Shown: piece after piece, positions 20,904 through 31,534 of the stretch
How positions within the stretch are numbered: the first letter of the stretch is position 1
Layout: every line of letters starts with the position of its first letter
Assembly: GCA_000798955.1 (NCBI GenBank)
Contig: JTLC01000018.1
Span: forward strand, 1 to 64,000
Source: Firmicutes bacterium ZOR0006
Lineage (GTDB): Bacteria > Bacillota_I > Bacilli_A > Culicoidibacterales > ZOR0006
DNA length: 64,000 nucleotides
Direction: 5' to 3'
The notes under the pieces: generated by a model
Database searches by the model: none
What the model saw: the letters and a program-made list of their open reading frames with translations, nothing else
Told to the model about the DNA's origin: nothing
Translations under genes and position numbers: made by a program

Positions 20904-21272
20904 TTATAGTACTTCTGGTGCTAATGAAACGATTTTCATGAAGTTTTTGTCACGTAATTCACGAGCGACAGGTCCGAAAATACGTGTTCCACGTGGACTC
21001 ATATCGTCTTTGATAATTACTGCTGCATTTTCGTCGAACTTAATGTAAGAACCGTCATTGCGACGTGCTCCGCGTACCGTACGAACGATAACAGCTTTAA
21101 CTACGTCACCTTTTTTCACAACTCCACCAGGAGCAGCTTGCTTTACAGAACAAACAACGATATCACCGATGTTTGCGAATTTGCGTTTTGATCCACCTAA
21201 GCAACGGATAACTAAAAGTTCTTTTGCTCCAGAGTTATCTGCTACTTTCAAGCGTGATTCTTGTTGAACCAT
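20904..21272 (-). CDS. rplN: 50S ribosomal protein L14
   Basis: 122 residues. [18 protein letters not shown] and the [18 protein letters not shown] tail are diagnostic of L14, which faces the 30S subunit. Confidence 0.98.
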   Translation of the reverse strand: MVQQESRLKVADNSGAKELLVIRCLGGSKRKFANIGDIVVCSVKQAAPGGVVKKGDVVKAVIVRTVRGARRNDGSYIKFDENAAVIIKDDMSPRGTRIFGPVARELRDKNFMKIVSLAPEVL

Positions 21273-21322
21273 ACGTAGTTACCTCCCTTCGGCTGGTAAT
21301 TTTTTTTTTATCTATCAACCGA

Positions 21323-21583
21323 TTAAATTTGAACTGCTTTTTCAACAACTTCAACTAAACGGTAGCGTTTAGTTGCTGATAATGGGCGTGTCGACATAAT
21401 GCGCACTTTATCTCCCATTTTAGCGACACCTGCTTCATCATGTGCTTTATATTTTTTCGAATATTTAACACGTTTTCCATAAAGAGGATGTTTTTTGTAA
21501 GTTTCGACTAAAACAGTAATTGTCTTGTCCATTTTGTCAGAAACTACTTTCCCAACTAAAACTTTGCGGTTATTGCGTTCCAT
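21323..21583 (-). CDS. rpsQ: 30S ribosomal protein S17
   Basis: 86 residues. [18 protein letters not shown] and [14 protein letters not shown] identify S17, a 16S 5'-domain primary binder. The gene sits 30 bases after rpmC. Confidence 0.98.
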   Translation of the reverse strand: MERNNRKVLVGKVVSDKMDKTITVLVETYKKHPLYGKRVKYSKKYKAHDEAGVAKMGDKVRIMSTRPLSATKRYRLVEVVEKAVQI

Positions 21584-21613
21584 TTATGAAACCTCCTCTC
21601 ACAATAATTTTGA

Positions 21614-21808
21614 TTATTGGTTTAATTCACGTTCACGTAAAATTGTTAACATACGAGCAATAGTTTTGCGAACGTCTTTGATGCGTGAAGTGTTTTCCAA
21701 TTGACCTGTAGCTAATTGGAAACGTAAGTTAAATAATTCAACCTTTAATTCTTGGACTTTTCCTTGAATTTCGGCAGTGCTTAAATTACGGATATCATTC
21801 GCTTTCAT
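21614..21808 (-). CDS. rpmC: 50S ribosomal protein L29
   Basis: 64 residues of helical hairpin: [17 protein letters not shown] and [18 protein letters not shown]. Its ATG shares a base with the rplP stop (TAATG), so translation is coupled. Confidence 0.98.
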   Translation of the reverse strand: MKANDIRNLSTAEIQGKVQELKVELFNLRFQLATGQLENTSRIKDVRKTIARMLTILRERELNQ

Positions 21809-22230
21809 TACTCATCACCACCATTTTCGCGTTTTACAATTTTGCATTTGACTGGAAGCTTATGACTTGCTAAGCGTAACGCTTCGCGAGCTACTTCTTC
21901 AGAAACTCCTGCAATTTCGAACATAATACGTCCCTTTTTGACTACTGCTACCCATCCTTCAGGTGCTCCTTTACCAGAACCCATGCGGACTTCCATTGGT
22001 TTAGCTGTTTTCGCCATTTGAGGGAAGATTTTGATCCAAACTTTCCCACCACGTTTCATGTGGCGAGTCATTGCGATACGAGCCGCTTCGATTTGACGGT
22101 TTGTTACCCAAGCACCAGTTTGTGCTTGAAGTCCGAATTCACCAAATGCAATCTCAGTACCACCTTTTGCGTGTCCTTCATACTTTACACGATGAGGACG
22201 ACGGTATTTCGTACGTTTTGGCATTAACAT
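21808..22230 (-). CDS. rplP: 50S ribosomal protein L16
   Basis: 140 residues. [20 protein letters not shown] and the [17 protein letters not shown] loop near the peptidyl-transferase centre mark L16. The ATG at 22230 lies nine bases after AGGAGG and matches the family start; the TTG six bases upstream is too close to that site. Confidence 0.98.
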   Translation of the reverse strand: MLMPKRTKYRRPHRVKYEGHAKGGTEIAFGEFGLQAQTGAWVTNRQIEAARIAMTRHMKRGGKVWIKIFPQMAKTAKPMEVRMGSGKGAPEGWVAVVKKGRIMFEIAGVSEEVAREALRLASHKLPVKCKIVKRENGGDE

Positions 22231-22260
22231 ATCCAAGTTCCTCCTTCCTTGAAGCGTGGA

Positions 22261-22905
22261 TTACTTGTTATTTTTTGTTGGAAGTACTTCACCTTTGTAG
22301 ATCCAAACTTTTACTCCAAGTTTTCCGTAAGTAGTATCTGCTTCTTCGTGTGCGTAATCAATATCAGCACGTAATGTTTGTAACGGTACGTTACCTTCTG
22401 CATATCCTTCAGTACGAGCCATATCTGCTCCACCTAAACGACCGCTTACTGCTGTTTTGATTCCTTTTGCTCCTGCGCGCATTACACGTTGAATTGTACG
22501 TTTTTGTGCAATTCGGAATGAAACACGACGCTCTAATTGACGAGCGATTGATTCAGCTACTAATTTAGCATCTAAATCAGGGTTTTTAATTTCGGCAATG
22601 TTAATGAACACATCGCGACCAACTAATTTTGCTACCTTAGCACGTAAAGCTTCGATGTCAGCTCCACCTTTACCGATAACAACACCAGGCTTCGCAGTGT
22701 GAATCGTAATGTACATTGCTGCTGCATCTTTACGTTCAATTTCAACACGGCTTACAGATGCATCTTTTAATGTATCTTGTAAGAATTCACGTGTTTTAAT
22801 GTCTTCTAATAATAAATCTGCGTAATCTTTGTCTGCATACCAGCGCGAATCCCAATCACGGATTACACCAACACGCATTCCAATTGGACTTACTTTTTGA
22901 CCCAC
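22261..22905 (-). CDS. rpsC: 30S ribosomal protein S3 (GTG start)
   Basis: 214 residues. The KH domain has [35 protein letters not shown] begins the protein. The start codon is GTG at 22905, seven bases after GGAGGG, and no ATG fits. S3 helps form the mRNA entry channel. Confidence 0.98.
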   Translation of the reverse strand: MGQKVSPIGMRVGVIRDWDSRWYADKDYADLLLEDIKTREFLQDTLKDASVSRVEIERKDAAAMYITIHTAKPGVVIGKGGADIEALRAKVAKLVGRDVFINIAEIKNPDLDAKLVAESIARQLERRVSFRIAQKRTIQRVMRAGAKGIKTAVSGRLGGADMARTEGYAEGNVPLQTLRADIDYAHEEADTTYGKLGVKVWIYKGEVLPTKNNK

Positions 22906-22929
22906 TATGATTCCCTCCTTGTCCTTAAA

Positions 22930-23262
22930 TTATTTTTCAGCTACAACCACTGTAATGTGACTTGTGCGCTTTAGAATTTGAAATGCACGACCTTGTGCAC
23001 GAGGACGGAAACGTTTTAAAGTTGGTCCTTCGTTAACATAAGCTTCTTTTACATATAAGTTTTCAGCGTTCATTTCGTAGTTATGCTCGGCATTTGCAAC
23101 TGCTGAACGTAAAACTTTTTGTACTGGTTGTACAGCATCTTTGTTTGTGTTCATTAAGATTGCGAAAGCTTCTCCAACTTGTTTACCGCGGATTAAATCC
23201 ACAACTAAACGCGCTTTACGAGGAGCGATACGAACTGTACGTGCGTGAGCTACTGCTTGCAT
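22930..23262 (-). CDS. rplV: 50S ribosomal protein L22
   Basis: 110 residues. [20 protein letters not shown] and the beta-hairpin region [15 protein letters not shown], which lines the exit tunnel and is where macrolide-resistance changes occur, are intact. The ATG at 23262 follows GGAGG by seven bases; the TTG 18 bases upstream overlaps that site. Confidence 0.98.
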   Translation of the reverse strand: MQAVAHARTVRIAPRKARLVVDLIRGKQVGEAFAILMNTNKDAVQPVQKVLRSAVANAEHNYEMNAENLYVKEAYVNEGPTLKRFRPRAQGRAFQILKRTSHITVVVAEK

Positions 23263-23294
23263 TTTAGGTCCTCCCTTCAACTAGCTATAGATTC

Positions 23295-23573
23295 TTATTT
23301 TTTCTTTGTCTTTTTGTCTACGTCATGTCCACGGTATGTACGTGTTGGTGAGAATTCACCTAACTTGTGACCTACCATGTCCTCAGTAACGTAAACTGGG
23401 ATGTGTTCACGACCGTTGTGAACGGCGATTGTATGACCTACGAACTGTGGGAAGATTGTTGAACGACGTGACCACGTTTGAATTACTTCTTTACGTTCTG
23501 TTTCGTTTAACTTTTCCACTTTTTTCATTAAGTGTCCATCTACGAATGGTCCTTTTTTCAAGCTACGAGCCAT
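23295..23573 (-). CDS. rpsS: 30S ribosomal protein S19
   Basis: 92 residues. [19 protein letters not shown] and [15 protein letters not shown] are diagnostic; head protein near S13. Confidence 0.98.
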   Translation of the reverse strand: MARSLKKGPFVDGHLMKKVEKLNETERKEVIQTWSRRSTIFPQFVGHTIAVHNGREHIPVYVTEDMVGHKLGEFSPTRTYRGHDVDKKTKKK

Positions 23574-23607
23574 CTGATTGACCTCCCTTCGTTTGTTACG
23601 ACGTTAA

Positions 23608-24444
23608 TTATTTTTGTTTGCGACCACGAACGATTAATTTCGTCGATTTTTTCTTTTTGTCGCGAGTTTTTAAACCAAGAGCTGGTTTACCCCAAGGTGT
23701 AACTGGTGATTTACGTCCGATTGGAGACTTACCTTCACCACCACCGTGTGGGTGATCATTCGGGTTCATTACTGATCCACGAACTGTTGGACGGATACCT
23801 AACCAGCGGCTACGTCCAGCTTTTCCTGAGTTCACTAATTCATAGAATTCGTTACCAACTTGACCGATTGTTGCACGGCAAGTTCCTAAGATGTAACGTA
23901 CTTCTCCTGATTTTAAACGAACTAAGACATATTTTCCTTCACGACCAAGGATTTGTGCAGAAGCACCAGCAGAACGAACTAATTGTCCACCTTTTCCTGG
24001 GTGTAATTCAATATTGTGTACTAACGTACCCATTGGGATGTTAGCTAATGGTAACGCATTACCTACTTTAATATCAGATTCTGGACCTGATACTACAGTC
24101 ATACCAACTTTCAATCCTTTCGGAGCGATGATATAACGTTTTTCACCATCTGCATAGTGTAATAAAGCGATGTTCGCAGAGCGGTTCGGATCATATTCGA
24201 TCGTTGCTACTTTTGCAGGTACTACATCTTTATTACGTTTGAAGTCGATGATACGGTATTGACGTTTGTGTCCTCCACCTTGGTGACGAACGGTAATTTT
24301 ACCTTGGTTGTTACGCCCACCATTTTTCTTTAAAGGCACTAATAACGATTTTTCAGGCGTAGATGTTGTAATCTCGGCTTTATAGTCAAGTACAGACATG
24401 TTACGACGACCGTTAGTAGTCGATTTGTAGATTTTAATCGCCAT
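23608..24444 (-). CDS. rplB: 50S ribosomal protein L2
   Basis: 278 residues. The C-terminal [16 protein letters not shown]-type loop appears as [18 protein letters not shown], with the conserved His essential near the peptidyl-transferase centre. [18 protein letters not shown] begins it. Full length. Confidence 0.98.
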   Translation of the reverse strand: MAIKIYKSTTNGRRNMSVLDYKAEITTSTPEKSLLVPLKKNGGRNNQGKITVRHQGGGHKRQYRIIDFKRNKDVVPAKVATIEYDPNRSANIALLHYADGEKRYIIAPKGLKVGMTVVSGPESDIKVGNALPLANIPMGTLVHNIELHPGKGGQLVRSAGASAQILGREGKYVLVRLKSGEVRYILGTCRATIGQVGNEFYELVNSGKAGRSRWLGIRPTVRGSVMNPNDHPHGGGEGKSPIGRKSPVTPWGKPALGLKTRDKKKKSTKLIVRGRKQK

Positions 24445-24487
24445 TGGGGTGTTCCTCCTTCAACGTATTTTATATTTTCTAGTTAAA

Positions 24488-24772
24488 CTAGAATAATTCG
24501 ATTTCTTTGCTATCAGCTGTTAAAGTAATGATTGCTTTACGAACAGCAGCGGTTTTTCCTAAGTGACGACCAACGCGACGTGCTTTTGGTTTTGAGTTAA
24601 TAGTGTTAACGTTAGCAACTTTAACTCCGTCAAATAACATTTCAACTGCTTGTTTGATAGCTGTTTTGTTTGCGTCTGCAGCAACTTCGAATACGAATTT
24701 ACGTTCAGCAGACATCATCGCAGTTTTTTCTGTGATGATTGGGCGCTTAATAATATCAGCATAGTGTTTCAT
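24488..24772 (-). CDS. rplW: 50S ribosomal protein L23
   Basis: 94 residues. [20 protein letters not shown] marks L23, the docking site for trigger factor and SRP at the tunnel exit. Its ATG shares a base with the rplD stop (TAATG). Confidence 0.98.
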   Translation of the reverse strand: MKHYADIIKRPIITEKTAMMSAERKFVFEVAADANKTAIKQAVEMLFDGVKVANVNTINSKPKARRVGRHLGKTAAVRKAIITLTADSKEIELF

Positions 24773-25395
24773 TATGCAAGCACCTCCTCTAATTGTTTAA
24801 CAGCATCTAAAGTGATGATTACAGTATCAGCATTTGCGATCTCTAATACACTTACAGAAGTAGCTGTTAATGTTTGAGCGTTAGGAATGTTACGCGCTGA
24901 TAAAGCAACGTTTACATCTAACTCAGCAGTGATTAATAATGGTTTACGGTCAACATTGAATGCTGATAACATATTGATCATTGCTTTTGTTTGTGGTTTT
25001 TCGAAAGATAATGCATCAACAACGATGAATTTCCCTTCATTTACCTTTGTCGCAAGAACAGATTTTAACGCTAAGCGGTAAACTTTTTTGTTCATGTCAA
25101 CAGAGTAGCTACGTGGAGTTGGTCCGAAAACTACACCACCGCCACGCCATTGTGCGGCACGGATAGAACCTTGACGAGCACGTCCAGTTCCTTTTTGTTT
25201 CCAAGGTTTGCGTCCACCACCAGCAACAGCTGAACGGTTTTTAACTGCATGTGTTCCTTGGCGTAAAGATGCGCGTTGCATCACGATTGCATCAAACATT
25301 GCTTGTTGGTGTGGTTCCACTCCGAACACAGCAGCATTTAATTGAATATCTTCTAATTTTTCACCTTGTTGGTTAAATAACGCTACAGTAGGCAT
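24772..25395 (-). CDS. rplD: 50S ribosomal protein L4
   Basis: 207 residues. The tunnel loop has [19 protein letters not shown], intact at the positions where macrolide-resistance changes map. In gammaproteobacteria L4 represses the S10 operon through its leader; a structured leader is present here too, but the regulator is unknown. Confidence 0.98.
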   Translation of the reverse strand: MPTVALFNQQGEKLEDIQLNAAVFGVEPHQQAMFDAIVMQRASLRQGTHAVKNRSAVAGGGRKPWKQKGTGRARQGSIRAAQWRGGGVVFGPTPRSYSVDMNKKVYRLALKSVLATKVNEGKFIVVDALSFEKPQTKAMINMLSAFNVDRKPLLITAELDVNVALSARNIPNAQTLTATSVSVLEIANADTVIITLDAVKQLEEVLA

Positions 25396-25423
25396 CTTTG
25401 TTCCTCCTTTCGCAAATTACGAA

Positions 25424-26098
25424 TTAGTTAGTGCTAGCGTAATCTACTAAGTTTTTAGCTTCGTTTACTTTAGTAGTTTTCGCTGCTGATTTGATTGTTA
25501 CTAATGAACGTTTTGATCCTGGAACATTACCTTTAACTAAGATAACATTGTTTTCAGTATCAATTTTGACAACTTCTAAGTTTTGTACAGTAACTTGTAC
25601 ATTACCAGTTTGTCCAGGTAATTTTTTCCCTTTGAATACACGGTTCGCTGCTACCGCACCCATTGAACCTGGGCGACGGTGGTAACGAGAACCATGAGCC
25701 ATTGGTCCGCGTGATTGTCCATGACGTTTGATAACACCTTGGAAACCTTTACCTTTTGAAGTTCCAGTTACGTCTACAATTTCACCTGCTGTGAAAACAT
25801 CAGCTGCTGTAACCGCTTGTCCGACTTCAACCGCAATTTCGAAATCACGGATCTCACGGATGAAGCGCTTAGGAGCAGTTTCAGCTTTAGCAGCAATCCC
25901 CATTTCTGGTTTGTTTGCTAAACGTTCTGGTTTGTCCATGAATCCGAATTGTACAGCAGTGTATCCATCAGATTCAACAGTCTTTGTTTGTAAAACAACG
26001 TTTGGAGTGACTTCGATTACAGTTACTGGTACTAATTCACCTTCAACTGTGAACACTTGAGTCATTCCGATTTTACGACCTAAGATTCCTTTTGCCAT
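25424..26098 (-). CDS. rplC: 50S ribosomal protein L3
   Basis: 224 residues. [17 protein letters not shown] and [20 protein letters not shown] are diagnostic; the [13 protein letters not shown] extension reaches the peptidyl-transferase centre. 16 bases before rpsJ ends. Confidence 0.98.
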   Translation of the reverse strand: MAKGILGRKIGMTQVFTVEGELVPVTVIEVTPNVVLQTKTVESDGYTAVQFGFMDKPERLANKPEMGIAAKAETAPKRFIREIRDFEIAVEVGQAVTAADVFTAGEIVDVTGTSKGKGFQGVIKRHGQSRGPMAHGSRYHRRPGSMGAVAANRVFKGKKLPGQTGNVQVTVQNLEVVKIDTENNVILVKGNVPGSKRSLVTIKSAAKTTKVNEAKNLVDYASTN

Positions 26099-26114
26099 GA
26101 GTTACACCTCCAAA

Positions 26115-26420
26115 TTATAATTTAATGTCGATTTCGACACCAGCTGGTAAGTTTAAGTTTTCTAACGCACTTACAGTCTCTTGAGACCATCCAGTAATGT
26201 CGATTAAGCGTTTATGAGTACGCATTTCGAACTGTTCGCGTGAATCTTTGTATTTGTGTACTGCACGAATAATCGTGTACACACTACGTTCAACTGGTAA
26301 TGGGATTGGACCTGCAACCTCAGCACCTGTTTTCTTCGCAGCTTCAACAATTTTCACCGCTGATTGATCGATTAATTTGTGATCATATGCTTTTAAACGA
26401 ATACGAATTTTGTTTGCCAT
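26115..26420 (-). CDS. rpsJ: 30S ribosomal protein S10
   Basis: 101 residues. [17 protein letters not shown] and [17 protein letters not shown] identify S10 (NusE), which also acts in antitermination with NusB. First gene of the operon, with GAAAGGAGG upstream and the 480-base regulatory gap in front. Confidence 0.98.
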   Translation of the reverse strand: MANKIRIRLKAYDHKLIDQSAVKIVEAAKKTGAEVAGPIPLPVERSVYTIIRAVHKYKDSREQFEMRTHKRLIDITGWSQETVSALENLNLPAGVEIDIKL

Positions 26421-26431
26421 TTTTTTGTCCT

Positions 26432-26525
26432 CCTTTCAAATTTGTGGACCCGCTCCGCATAAATTAACCTGACGTCCGGCTGGCTAAGTTGCCTAAGCAA
26501 CTCGTCCGGGTGTGTCAGCAACCTT
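26432..26525 (-). ncRNA. Structured 5' leader of the S10 operon
   Basis: Seen on the minus strand: nested helices CTGAC/GTCAG (26469-26473 with 26514-26518), CCGG/CCGG (26476-26479 with 26506-26509) and AGTTGC/GCAACT (26487-26492 with 26497-26502, loop of four). A second hairpin (about 26439-26465) lies just before the rpsJ Shine-Dalgarno. The GC content is well above that of the flanking DNA. It is probably a cis-regulatory leader; I do not recognise it as a named Rfam family. Confidence 0.6.
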
Positions 26526-26551
26526 ACACATCAAAGCAGTAATACTAATAT

Positions 26552-26580
26552 ATTTTACCAAAACATTCACAAACTTTCAA
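26552..26580 (-). promoter_or_regulatory. S10 operon promoter P2
   Basis: TTGAAA, 17-base spacer, TAAAAT with a TGG extension, minus strand; nearest rpsJ. Confidence 0.7.
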
Positions 26581-26649
26581 GTCTTTTTTCAAAGTTTTTT
26601 CACTTCGTTTCCAGTGCTTTTATTTGCAATGAATTAGCAACTGTTCTAT

Positions 26650-26678
26650 ATTATACCGACTTGTTTTTTAAAAGGCAA
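26650..26678 (-). promoter_or_regulatory. S10 operon promoter P1
   Basis: TTGCCT, 17-base spacer, TATAAT, minus strand, about 100 bases upstream of P2. Confidence 0.65.
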
Positions 26679-26723
26679 GTACTTTTTTTGTTTTTAAAGT
26701 TTCTTATTTATCTTCATTTTTAT

Positions 26724-26759
26724 AGGCATCAATCAAGAATTAATTCTCGGTTCATGCCT
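26724..26759. repeat. Long imperfect inverted repeat between S10 promoters
   Basis: AGGCAT and ATGCCT enclose AATC/GGTT and AGAATT/AATTCT, giving a 36-base hairpin with two mismatches. No T run follows on either strand, so it is not a plain terminator. It would be at the 5' end of a transcript from P0. Confidence 0.65.
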
Positions 26760-26770
26760 TAACGATACTT

Positions 26771-26799
26771 ATTATATTCTTTTTTACATGAAGAAACAA
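26771..26799 (-). promoter_or_regulatory. S10 operon promoter P0 (candidate)
   Basis: TTGTTT, 17-base spacer, perfect TATAAT on the minus strand; the -35 is poor. Confidence 0.45.
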
Positions 26800-26862
26800 C
26801 TCAACAACTATTAAGCATTATTTAAAAACAACGCTTTCGCGTGTATCATTTAATGACTAATA

Positions 26863-26888
26863 TAAAAAAGGAGGCCGAAGCCTCCTTT
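26863..26888 (-). terminator. Intrinsic terminator of tuf
   Basis: AAAGGAGGC/GCCTCCTTT stem with a TTCG tetraloop, then six T on the minus strand, 18 bases past the tuf stop. It separates the str and S10 units. Confidence 0.95.
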
Positions 26889-26905
26889 CATTTCATTAAA
26901 TAAAA

Positions 26906-28090
26906 TTATTTAATGATTTCAGTTACTGAACCAGCACCTACTGTACGTCCACCTTCACGAATTGAGAACTTAGTTCCTTCTTCGATTGCGATTGGCGCGA
27001 TTAATTCTACAGTCATTTCTACGTGGTCACCTGGCATAACCATTTCAGTTCCTTCTGGTAACTGAATTACACCTGTAACATCCGTAGTACGGAAGTAGAA
27101 TTGTGGGCGGTAGTTAGAGAAGAACGGAGTATGACGTCCACCCTCTTCTTTTGATAATACGTAAACTTGTGCTTTTACGTTAGTGTGTGGAGTTACTGAA
27201 CCTGGTTTAGCTAATACTTGACCACGTTCGATTTCTTCACGAGTTACACCACGTAATAATGCTCCAATGTTTTCCCCAGCATCTGCATAGTCTAATAATT
27301 TACGGAACATCTCAACAGCAGTTACTACTGTTTCGCGAGTTTCGTTAATACCAACTAATTCAACTTTGTCATTGACATTTAAACGTCCACGATCGATACG
27401 ACCAGTTGCAACTGTTCCACGTCCAGTGATTGAGAATACGTCCTCAACTGGCATTAAGAATGGTTTGTCGATATCGCGTTCTGGAGTTGGGATGTACTCA
27501 TCAACTGCAGCCATTAATTCTAAGATTTTTTCTTCGTATGAAGCGTCACCTTGTAATGCTTTTAATGCTGAACCTTTGATTACTGGAGTATCGTCACCTG
27601 GGAAATCGTATTCTGATAATAAGTCACGAACTTCCATTTCAACTAACTCTAATAATTCTTCATCATCTACCATGTCAACTTTGTTTAAGAAAACAACGAT
27701 GTAAGGTACACCTACTTGACGAGATAATAAGATGTGCTCACGAGTTTGAGCCATTGGTCCGTCAGTAGCAGCGATAACTAAGATAGCACCGTCCATTTGA
27801 GCAGCACCAGTGATCATGTTTTTAACGTAGTCAGCATGTCCCGGGCAGTCAACGTGTGCGTAGTGACGAGTAGCTGTTTCGTACTCAACGTGTGCAGTGT
27901 TGATTGTGATTCCACGCTCGCGCTCTTCTGGAGCACCATCGATTTGGTCGTAAGCCATAGCTTGACCACCATTTTGTTTTGATAAAACAGTTGAAATTGC
28001 AGCTGTTAAAGTCGTTTTACCGTGGTCAACGTGACCGATTGTTCCAATGTTAACGTGCGGTTTAGAACGTTCAAATTTTTGCTTTGCCAT
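26906..28090 (-). CDS. tuf: Elongation factor Tu
   Basis: 394-residue GTPase that brings aminoacyl-tRNA to the ribosome. G1 GHVDHGKTT, switch [15 protein letters not shown] and SALKALQG are intact; domains 2 and 3 follow ([13 protein letters not shown] near 230). Only one copy lies in the window. It starts 135 bases after fusA, with AAGGAGG upstream, and ends in a strong terminator. Confidence 0.99.
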   Translation of the reverse strand: MAKQKFERSKPHVNIGTIGHVDHGKTTLTAAISTVLSKQNGGQAMAYDQIDGAPEERERGITINTAHVEYETATRHYAHVDCPGHADYVKNMITGAAQMDGAILVIAATDGPMAQTREHILLSRQVGVPYIVVFLNKVDMVDDEELLELVEMEVRDLLSEYDFPGDDTPVIKGSALKALQGDASYEEKILELMAAVDEYIPTPERDIDKPFLMPVEDVFSITGRGTVATGRIDRGRLNVNDKVELVGINETRETVVTAVEMFRKLLDYADAGENIGALLRGVTREEIERGQVLAKPGSVTPHTNVKAQVYVLSKEEGGRHTPFFSNYRPQFYFRTTDVTGVIQLPEGTEMVMPGDHVEMTVELIAPIAIEEGTKFSIREGGRTVGAGSVTEIIK

Positions 28091-28136
28091 TGTGAAATTC
28101 CTCCTTGGATTTTGTAAAAATTAAACTATCATATAG

Positions 28137-28178
28137 ATTTTATATCATAAATCAGGAAAATACAATATGTATTTTCCT
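28137..28178 (-). promoter_or_regulatory. fusA-tuf gap hairpin and possible tuf promoter
   Basis: A perfect 11-bp stem AGGAAAATACA/TGTATTTTCCT (28154-28178) lies between fusA and tuf. No T run follows on the minus strand. Its 3' arm contributes TTGTAT, which stands 17 bases before TAAAAT (28137-28142), so a tuf promoter may be embedded in the hairpin. Weak -35. Confidence 0.4.
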
Positions 28179-28225
28179 AATTTTGATTGATAACTTATAA
28201 AGTAATCATTTAATCGCTATTTGGA

Positions 28226-30301
28226 TTATTTTCCTTGAGCTTTTTTGATTACTTCTTCAGCAATACTCTTTGGTACTTCTTGATAGTGATCGAATACCAT
28301 CGTGTAAGTTCCACGACCTTGAGTCATAGAACGTAATGATGTTGCATATCCGAACATTTCTGATAATGGTACCATCGCATTGATGATTTGAGCACCGTTA
28401 CGGTTCTCCATTCCTTCTAAGTTACCACGACGTGAAGTAATGTCTCCCATTACATCTCCCATGTACTCTTCTGGAATTTCTACTTCTACTTTCATAGTAG
28501 GCTCTAAGATAACAGCCTTACATTTTGCAGCAGCAGCTTTTAATGCCATCGAAGCAGCGATTTCGAATGCCATTTGTGATGAATCGACATCATGGTATGA
28601 ACCATCGAATAAAGTTGCTTTAATGTCAACTAATGGGAACCCAGCAAGAACACCGTTCTCCATTGAGTTTTCAATACCTTTTTGTACTGATGGAATGTAT
28701 TCACGTGGAACAACCCCACCAACAACACCATCAACGAATGTGAATCCTTCACCTTCTCCAGCTGGTTCAAATTTAACCCAAACGTGTCCGAATTGTCCAC
28801 GTCCACCTGATTGACGAACGAATTTCCCTTCAACCTCTGCAGTTTGACGGAATGTTTCACGGTAAGAAACTTGTGGTGCACCAACATTAGCTTCTACCTT
28901 GAACTCACGACGCATACGGTCAACGATGATGTCTAAGTGTAATTCACCCATACCAGCGATGATTGTTTGCCCTGTTTCTTGGTCTGTCCATGCTTTGAAT
29001 GATGGATCCTCTTCAGCTAATTTTGAAAGTGCTAATCCCATTTTATCTTGGTCAGCTTTTGATTTTGGTTCAATTGCAACTGAGATAACTGGTTCTGGGA
29101 AGTTGATCGTTTCAAGAACGATTGGGTGTTTTTCATCACATAAAGTGTCCCCAGTCGTTGTATCTTTTAAACCAACAGCTGCCGCGATATCTCCAGCATA
29201 TACTTTTGAAATCTCTTCACGGCTGTTAGCGTGCATTTGTAAGATACGCCCAATACGCTCACGCTTACCTTTAGTAGCGTTTAATACGTATGAACCTGAA
29301 TCTAATGTCCCTGCGTATACACGGAAGAACGTTAATTTCCCTACATATGGGTCAGTCATGATTTTGAATGCTAATGATGAGAATGGTTCAGCATCTGAAG
29401 ATTGACGTTCAACTTCGCTTCCGTCTTCTAATGTACCTTTGATTGCTGGTACATCGATTGGAGCTGGTAAGTAGTCAATTACAGCATCTAACATTAACTG
29501 AACACCTTTGTTTTTATAGGCAGAACCACATAAAACTGGGTAGAATTCAGCTGTTAATGTTGCTAAACGAATTGCTTCTTTTAACTCAGGGATTGAAATT
29601 TCTTCACCCTCTAAGTATTTCATCATTAGGTCTTCGTTGAAGTTTGCTACAGTTTCAACTAATTCTTCACGTAAAGCTTCTGCTTCATCTAAATAATCAG
29701 CTGGAATTTCAGTAACCTCAATATCAGTTCCTAAGTCATTTTTGTACATGTGAGCTTTCATTTCGATTAAATCAATGATTCCGTTGAATTGATCTTCAGC
29801 ACCAATGTTTAATTGAATAAGAGCAGCTTGTGCACGTAAACGGTCTTTCAATGTTGCAGCCGCTTTTACAAAGTCAGCTCCAGTTGAATCCATTTTGTTT
29901 ACGAATACAATACGTGGTACTCCGTAACGAGTTGCTTGACGCCAAACTGTTTCAGTTTGTGGTTGTACCCCATTTTTTGCATCAAGTACAGTTACTGCAC
30001 CATCTAATACACGAAGAGAACGTTCAACTTCAATTGTGAAGTCTACGTGACCTGGTGTATCGATGATGTTTACGCGGTATCCATTCCATTCAGCAGTTGT
30101 TGCTGCAGAAGTGATTGTGATTCCACGCTCTTGCTCTTGAGCCATCCAGTCCATTGTTGCTCCACCATCGTGAACTTCTCCGATTTTGTGGTTAACACCA
30201 GTATAGTAAAGAATACGCTCTGTCGTAGTCGTTTTCCCAGCATCGATATGTGCCATGATTCCGATGTTACGTGTTTTGTCTAATGGAAACTTACGTGCCA
30301 T
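28226..30301 (-). CDS. fusA: Elongation factor G
   Basis: 691-residue translocation GTPase. G1 [21 protein letters not shown] and NKMD are present; the C-terminal EF-G domains include [14 protein letters not shown] and the domain IV loop. Sequence and length match the housekeeping factor rather than a TetM-like protection protein. RBS GAGAGGGG. Confidence 0.99.
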   Translation of the reverse strand: MARKFPLDKTRNIGIMAHIDAGKTTTTERILYYTGVNHKIGEVHDGGATMDWMAQEQERGITITSAATTAEWNGYRVNIIDTPGHVDFTIEVERSLRVLDGAVTVLDAKNGVQPQTETVWRQATRYGVPRIVFVNKMDSTGADFVKAAATLKDRLRAQAALIQLNIGAEDQFNGIIDLIEMKAHMYKNDLGTDIEVTEIPADYLDEAEALREELVETVANFNEDLMMKYLEGEEISIPELKEAIRLATLTAEFYPVLCGSAYKNKGVQLMLDAVIDYLPAPIDVPAIKGTLEDGSEVERQSSDAEPFSSLAFKIMTDPYVGKLTFFRVYAGTLDSGSYVLNATKGKRERIGRILQMHANSREEISKVYAGDIAAAVGLKDTTTGDTLCDEKHPIVLETINFPEPVISVAIEPKSKADQDKMGLALSKLAEEDPSFKAWTDQETGQTIIAGMGELHLDIIVDRMRREFKVEANVGAPQVSYRETFRQTAEVEGKFVRQSGGRGQFGHVWVKFEPAGEGEGFTFVDGVVGGVVPREYIPSVQKGIENSMENGVLAGFPLVDIKATLFDGSYHDVDSSQMAFEIAASMALKAAAAKCKAVILEPTMKVEVEIPEEYMGDVMGDITSRRGNLEGMENRNGAQIINAMVPLSEMFGYATSLRSMTQGRGTYTMVFDHYQEVPKSIAEEVIKKAQGK

Positions 30302-30333
30302 TTGTAATAACCCCTCTCGGTTTTAAGATTTTC

Positions 30334-30425
30334 CCCACATAGTGAAACGAGCACGGGCTTTCTTCAATAAAATTGAATTCAGCTTAGAAATAAATCTCTT
30401 CTCGTGCTCTGTTTCGTCTATGTAG
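30334..30425 (-). ncRNA. Large stem-loop in the rpsG-fusA gap
   Basis: About 18 base pairs join 30337-30355 to 30403-30423 (GAGCACG/CGTGCTC, GAAAC/GTTTC, ACATAG/CTATGT with small bulges). The 47-base apical part holds a second hairpin TTCAAT/ATTGAA (30363-30377). It sits about 35 bases before the fusA start and lacks a T run, so it is more likely a regulatory or processing structure than a terminator. Confidence 0.65.
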
Positions 30426-30464
30426 TAGTGAATTGATTCAATTCAACTAACAAATTTTTAAGTG

Positions 30465-30493
30465 TAAAAGCAAAACAGTTGGATAACTGTTTT
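30465..30493 (-). terminator. Weak terminator-like hairpin after rpsG
   Basis: AAAACAGTT/AACTGTTTT with a four-base loop, then GCTTTTAC on the minus strand. It may attenuate readthrough from rpsG into fusA. Confidence 0.5.
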
Positions 30494-30497
30494 AATC

Positions 30498-30968
30498 TTA
30501 CCAGCGGTAGTGAGCAAATGCTTTATTTGCTTCTGCCATTTTGTGAGTGTCCTCACGTTTTTTAACTGAAGCTCCTGTTCCGTTAGAAGCATCGATGATT
30601 TCGTTCGCTAAACGTAAACGCATTGATTTATCATTACGCTTACGGCTGTTAGCAACTAACCAACGTAACGCTAACGTTACACGGCGCTCTGGACTAACTT
30701 CAACTGGTACTTGGTAGTTAGCTCCACCAACACGACGTGATTTTACTTCTAAAACTGGCATGATGTTTTCTAACGCTTGTTCGAAAACTGCTAATGGCTC
30801 TTGACCAGTTTTTTCTTGAACTAATTCAAACGCTCCATAAAGAATATTTTGCGCTGTTCCGCGTTTACCATCTAACATTAAACGGTTAATTAAACGCGTA
30901 ACTAATTTTGAGTTGTAAATTGGATCTGCTAAAACATCACGTTTAGCAACTGAACCTTTACGTGGCAT
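30498..30968 (-). CDS. rpsG: 30S ribosomal protein S7
   Basis: 156 residues; organises the 16S 3' domain. [32 protein letters not shown] and the end [12 protein letters not shown] are diagnostic. In Escherichia coli S7 represses the str operon; the structured gap after this gene may relate to that, but in a different place. Confidence 0.98.
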   Translation of the reverse strand: MPRKGSVAKRDVLADPIYNSKLVTRLINRLMLDGKRGTAQNILYGAFELVQEKTGQEPLAVFEQALENIMPVLEVKSRRVGGANYQVPVEVSPERRVTLALRWLVANSRKRNDKSMRLRLANEIIDASNGTGASVKKREDTHKMAEANKAFAHYRW

Positions 30969-31038
30969 AGAAATTTCCTCCTTCCATTTCTTATTTATGA
31001 TTTATGCTACTGCATAATCTAAACATTGGTAATTAAAA

Positions 31039-31452
31039 TTAGTTTTTAGGGCGTTTCGCTCCATAACGTGAACGTGATTGACGACGGTTATTAACACCGG
31101 CAGTATCAAGCGCACCACGAATAATACGGTAACGAACTCCAGGTAAATCTTTTACACGTCCTCCACGGATTAATACGACACTGTGCTCTTGTAAGTTGTG
31201 TCCTTCACCTGGAATATACGCTGTAACCTCGATACCATTTGTTAAACGAACACGTGCATACTTACGTAAAGCCGAGTTCGGTTTCTTTGGAGTCATTGTT
31301 CCAACACGAGTACAAACACCACGTTTTTGCGGTGATTTAGTATCCGTTTGTTTTTTCTTTAAGCTGTTTAATCCAACGTTTAATGCTGGAGATTTTGACT
31401 TAGTAACTTTAGATTCGCGTCCTTTGCGAACTAATTGGTTAATAGTAGGCAT
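31039..31452 (-). CDS. rpsL: 30S ribosomal protein S12
   Basis: 137 residues. [12 protein letters not shown], the decoding-centre loops [11 protein letters not shown] and [11 protein letters not shown] carry the wild-type Lys residues at the streptomycin-resistance positions. The ATG at 31452 follows GAGAGGAGG; the longer frame to 31485 includes that ribosome site. Confidence 0.98.
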   Translation of the reverse strand: MPTINQLVRKGRESKVTKSKSPALNVGLNSLKKKQTDTKSPQKRGVCTRVGTMTPKKPNSALRKYARVRLTNGIEVTAYIPGEGHNLQEHSVVLIRGGRVKDLPGVRYRIIRGALDTAGVNNRRQSRSRYGAKRPKN

Positions 31453-31534
31453 TGTTTTTCCTCCTCTCGTAAACAAAACTGACATCTATACCTTAGACCC
31501 ACACCACCAGGTGTTTCAATAATAGGTAAAAACA

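Noticed and set aside
28154-28178. fusA terminator
   Set aside because: The stem is perfect, but no T run follows on the minus strand, so it is reported as a hairpin only.
28440-28814. 124-codon plus-strand frame inside fusA
   Set aside because: It is the shadow of the conserved fusA reading frame; no ribosome site. The many other plus-strand frames inside ribosomal genes were left out for the same reason.
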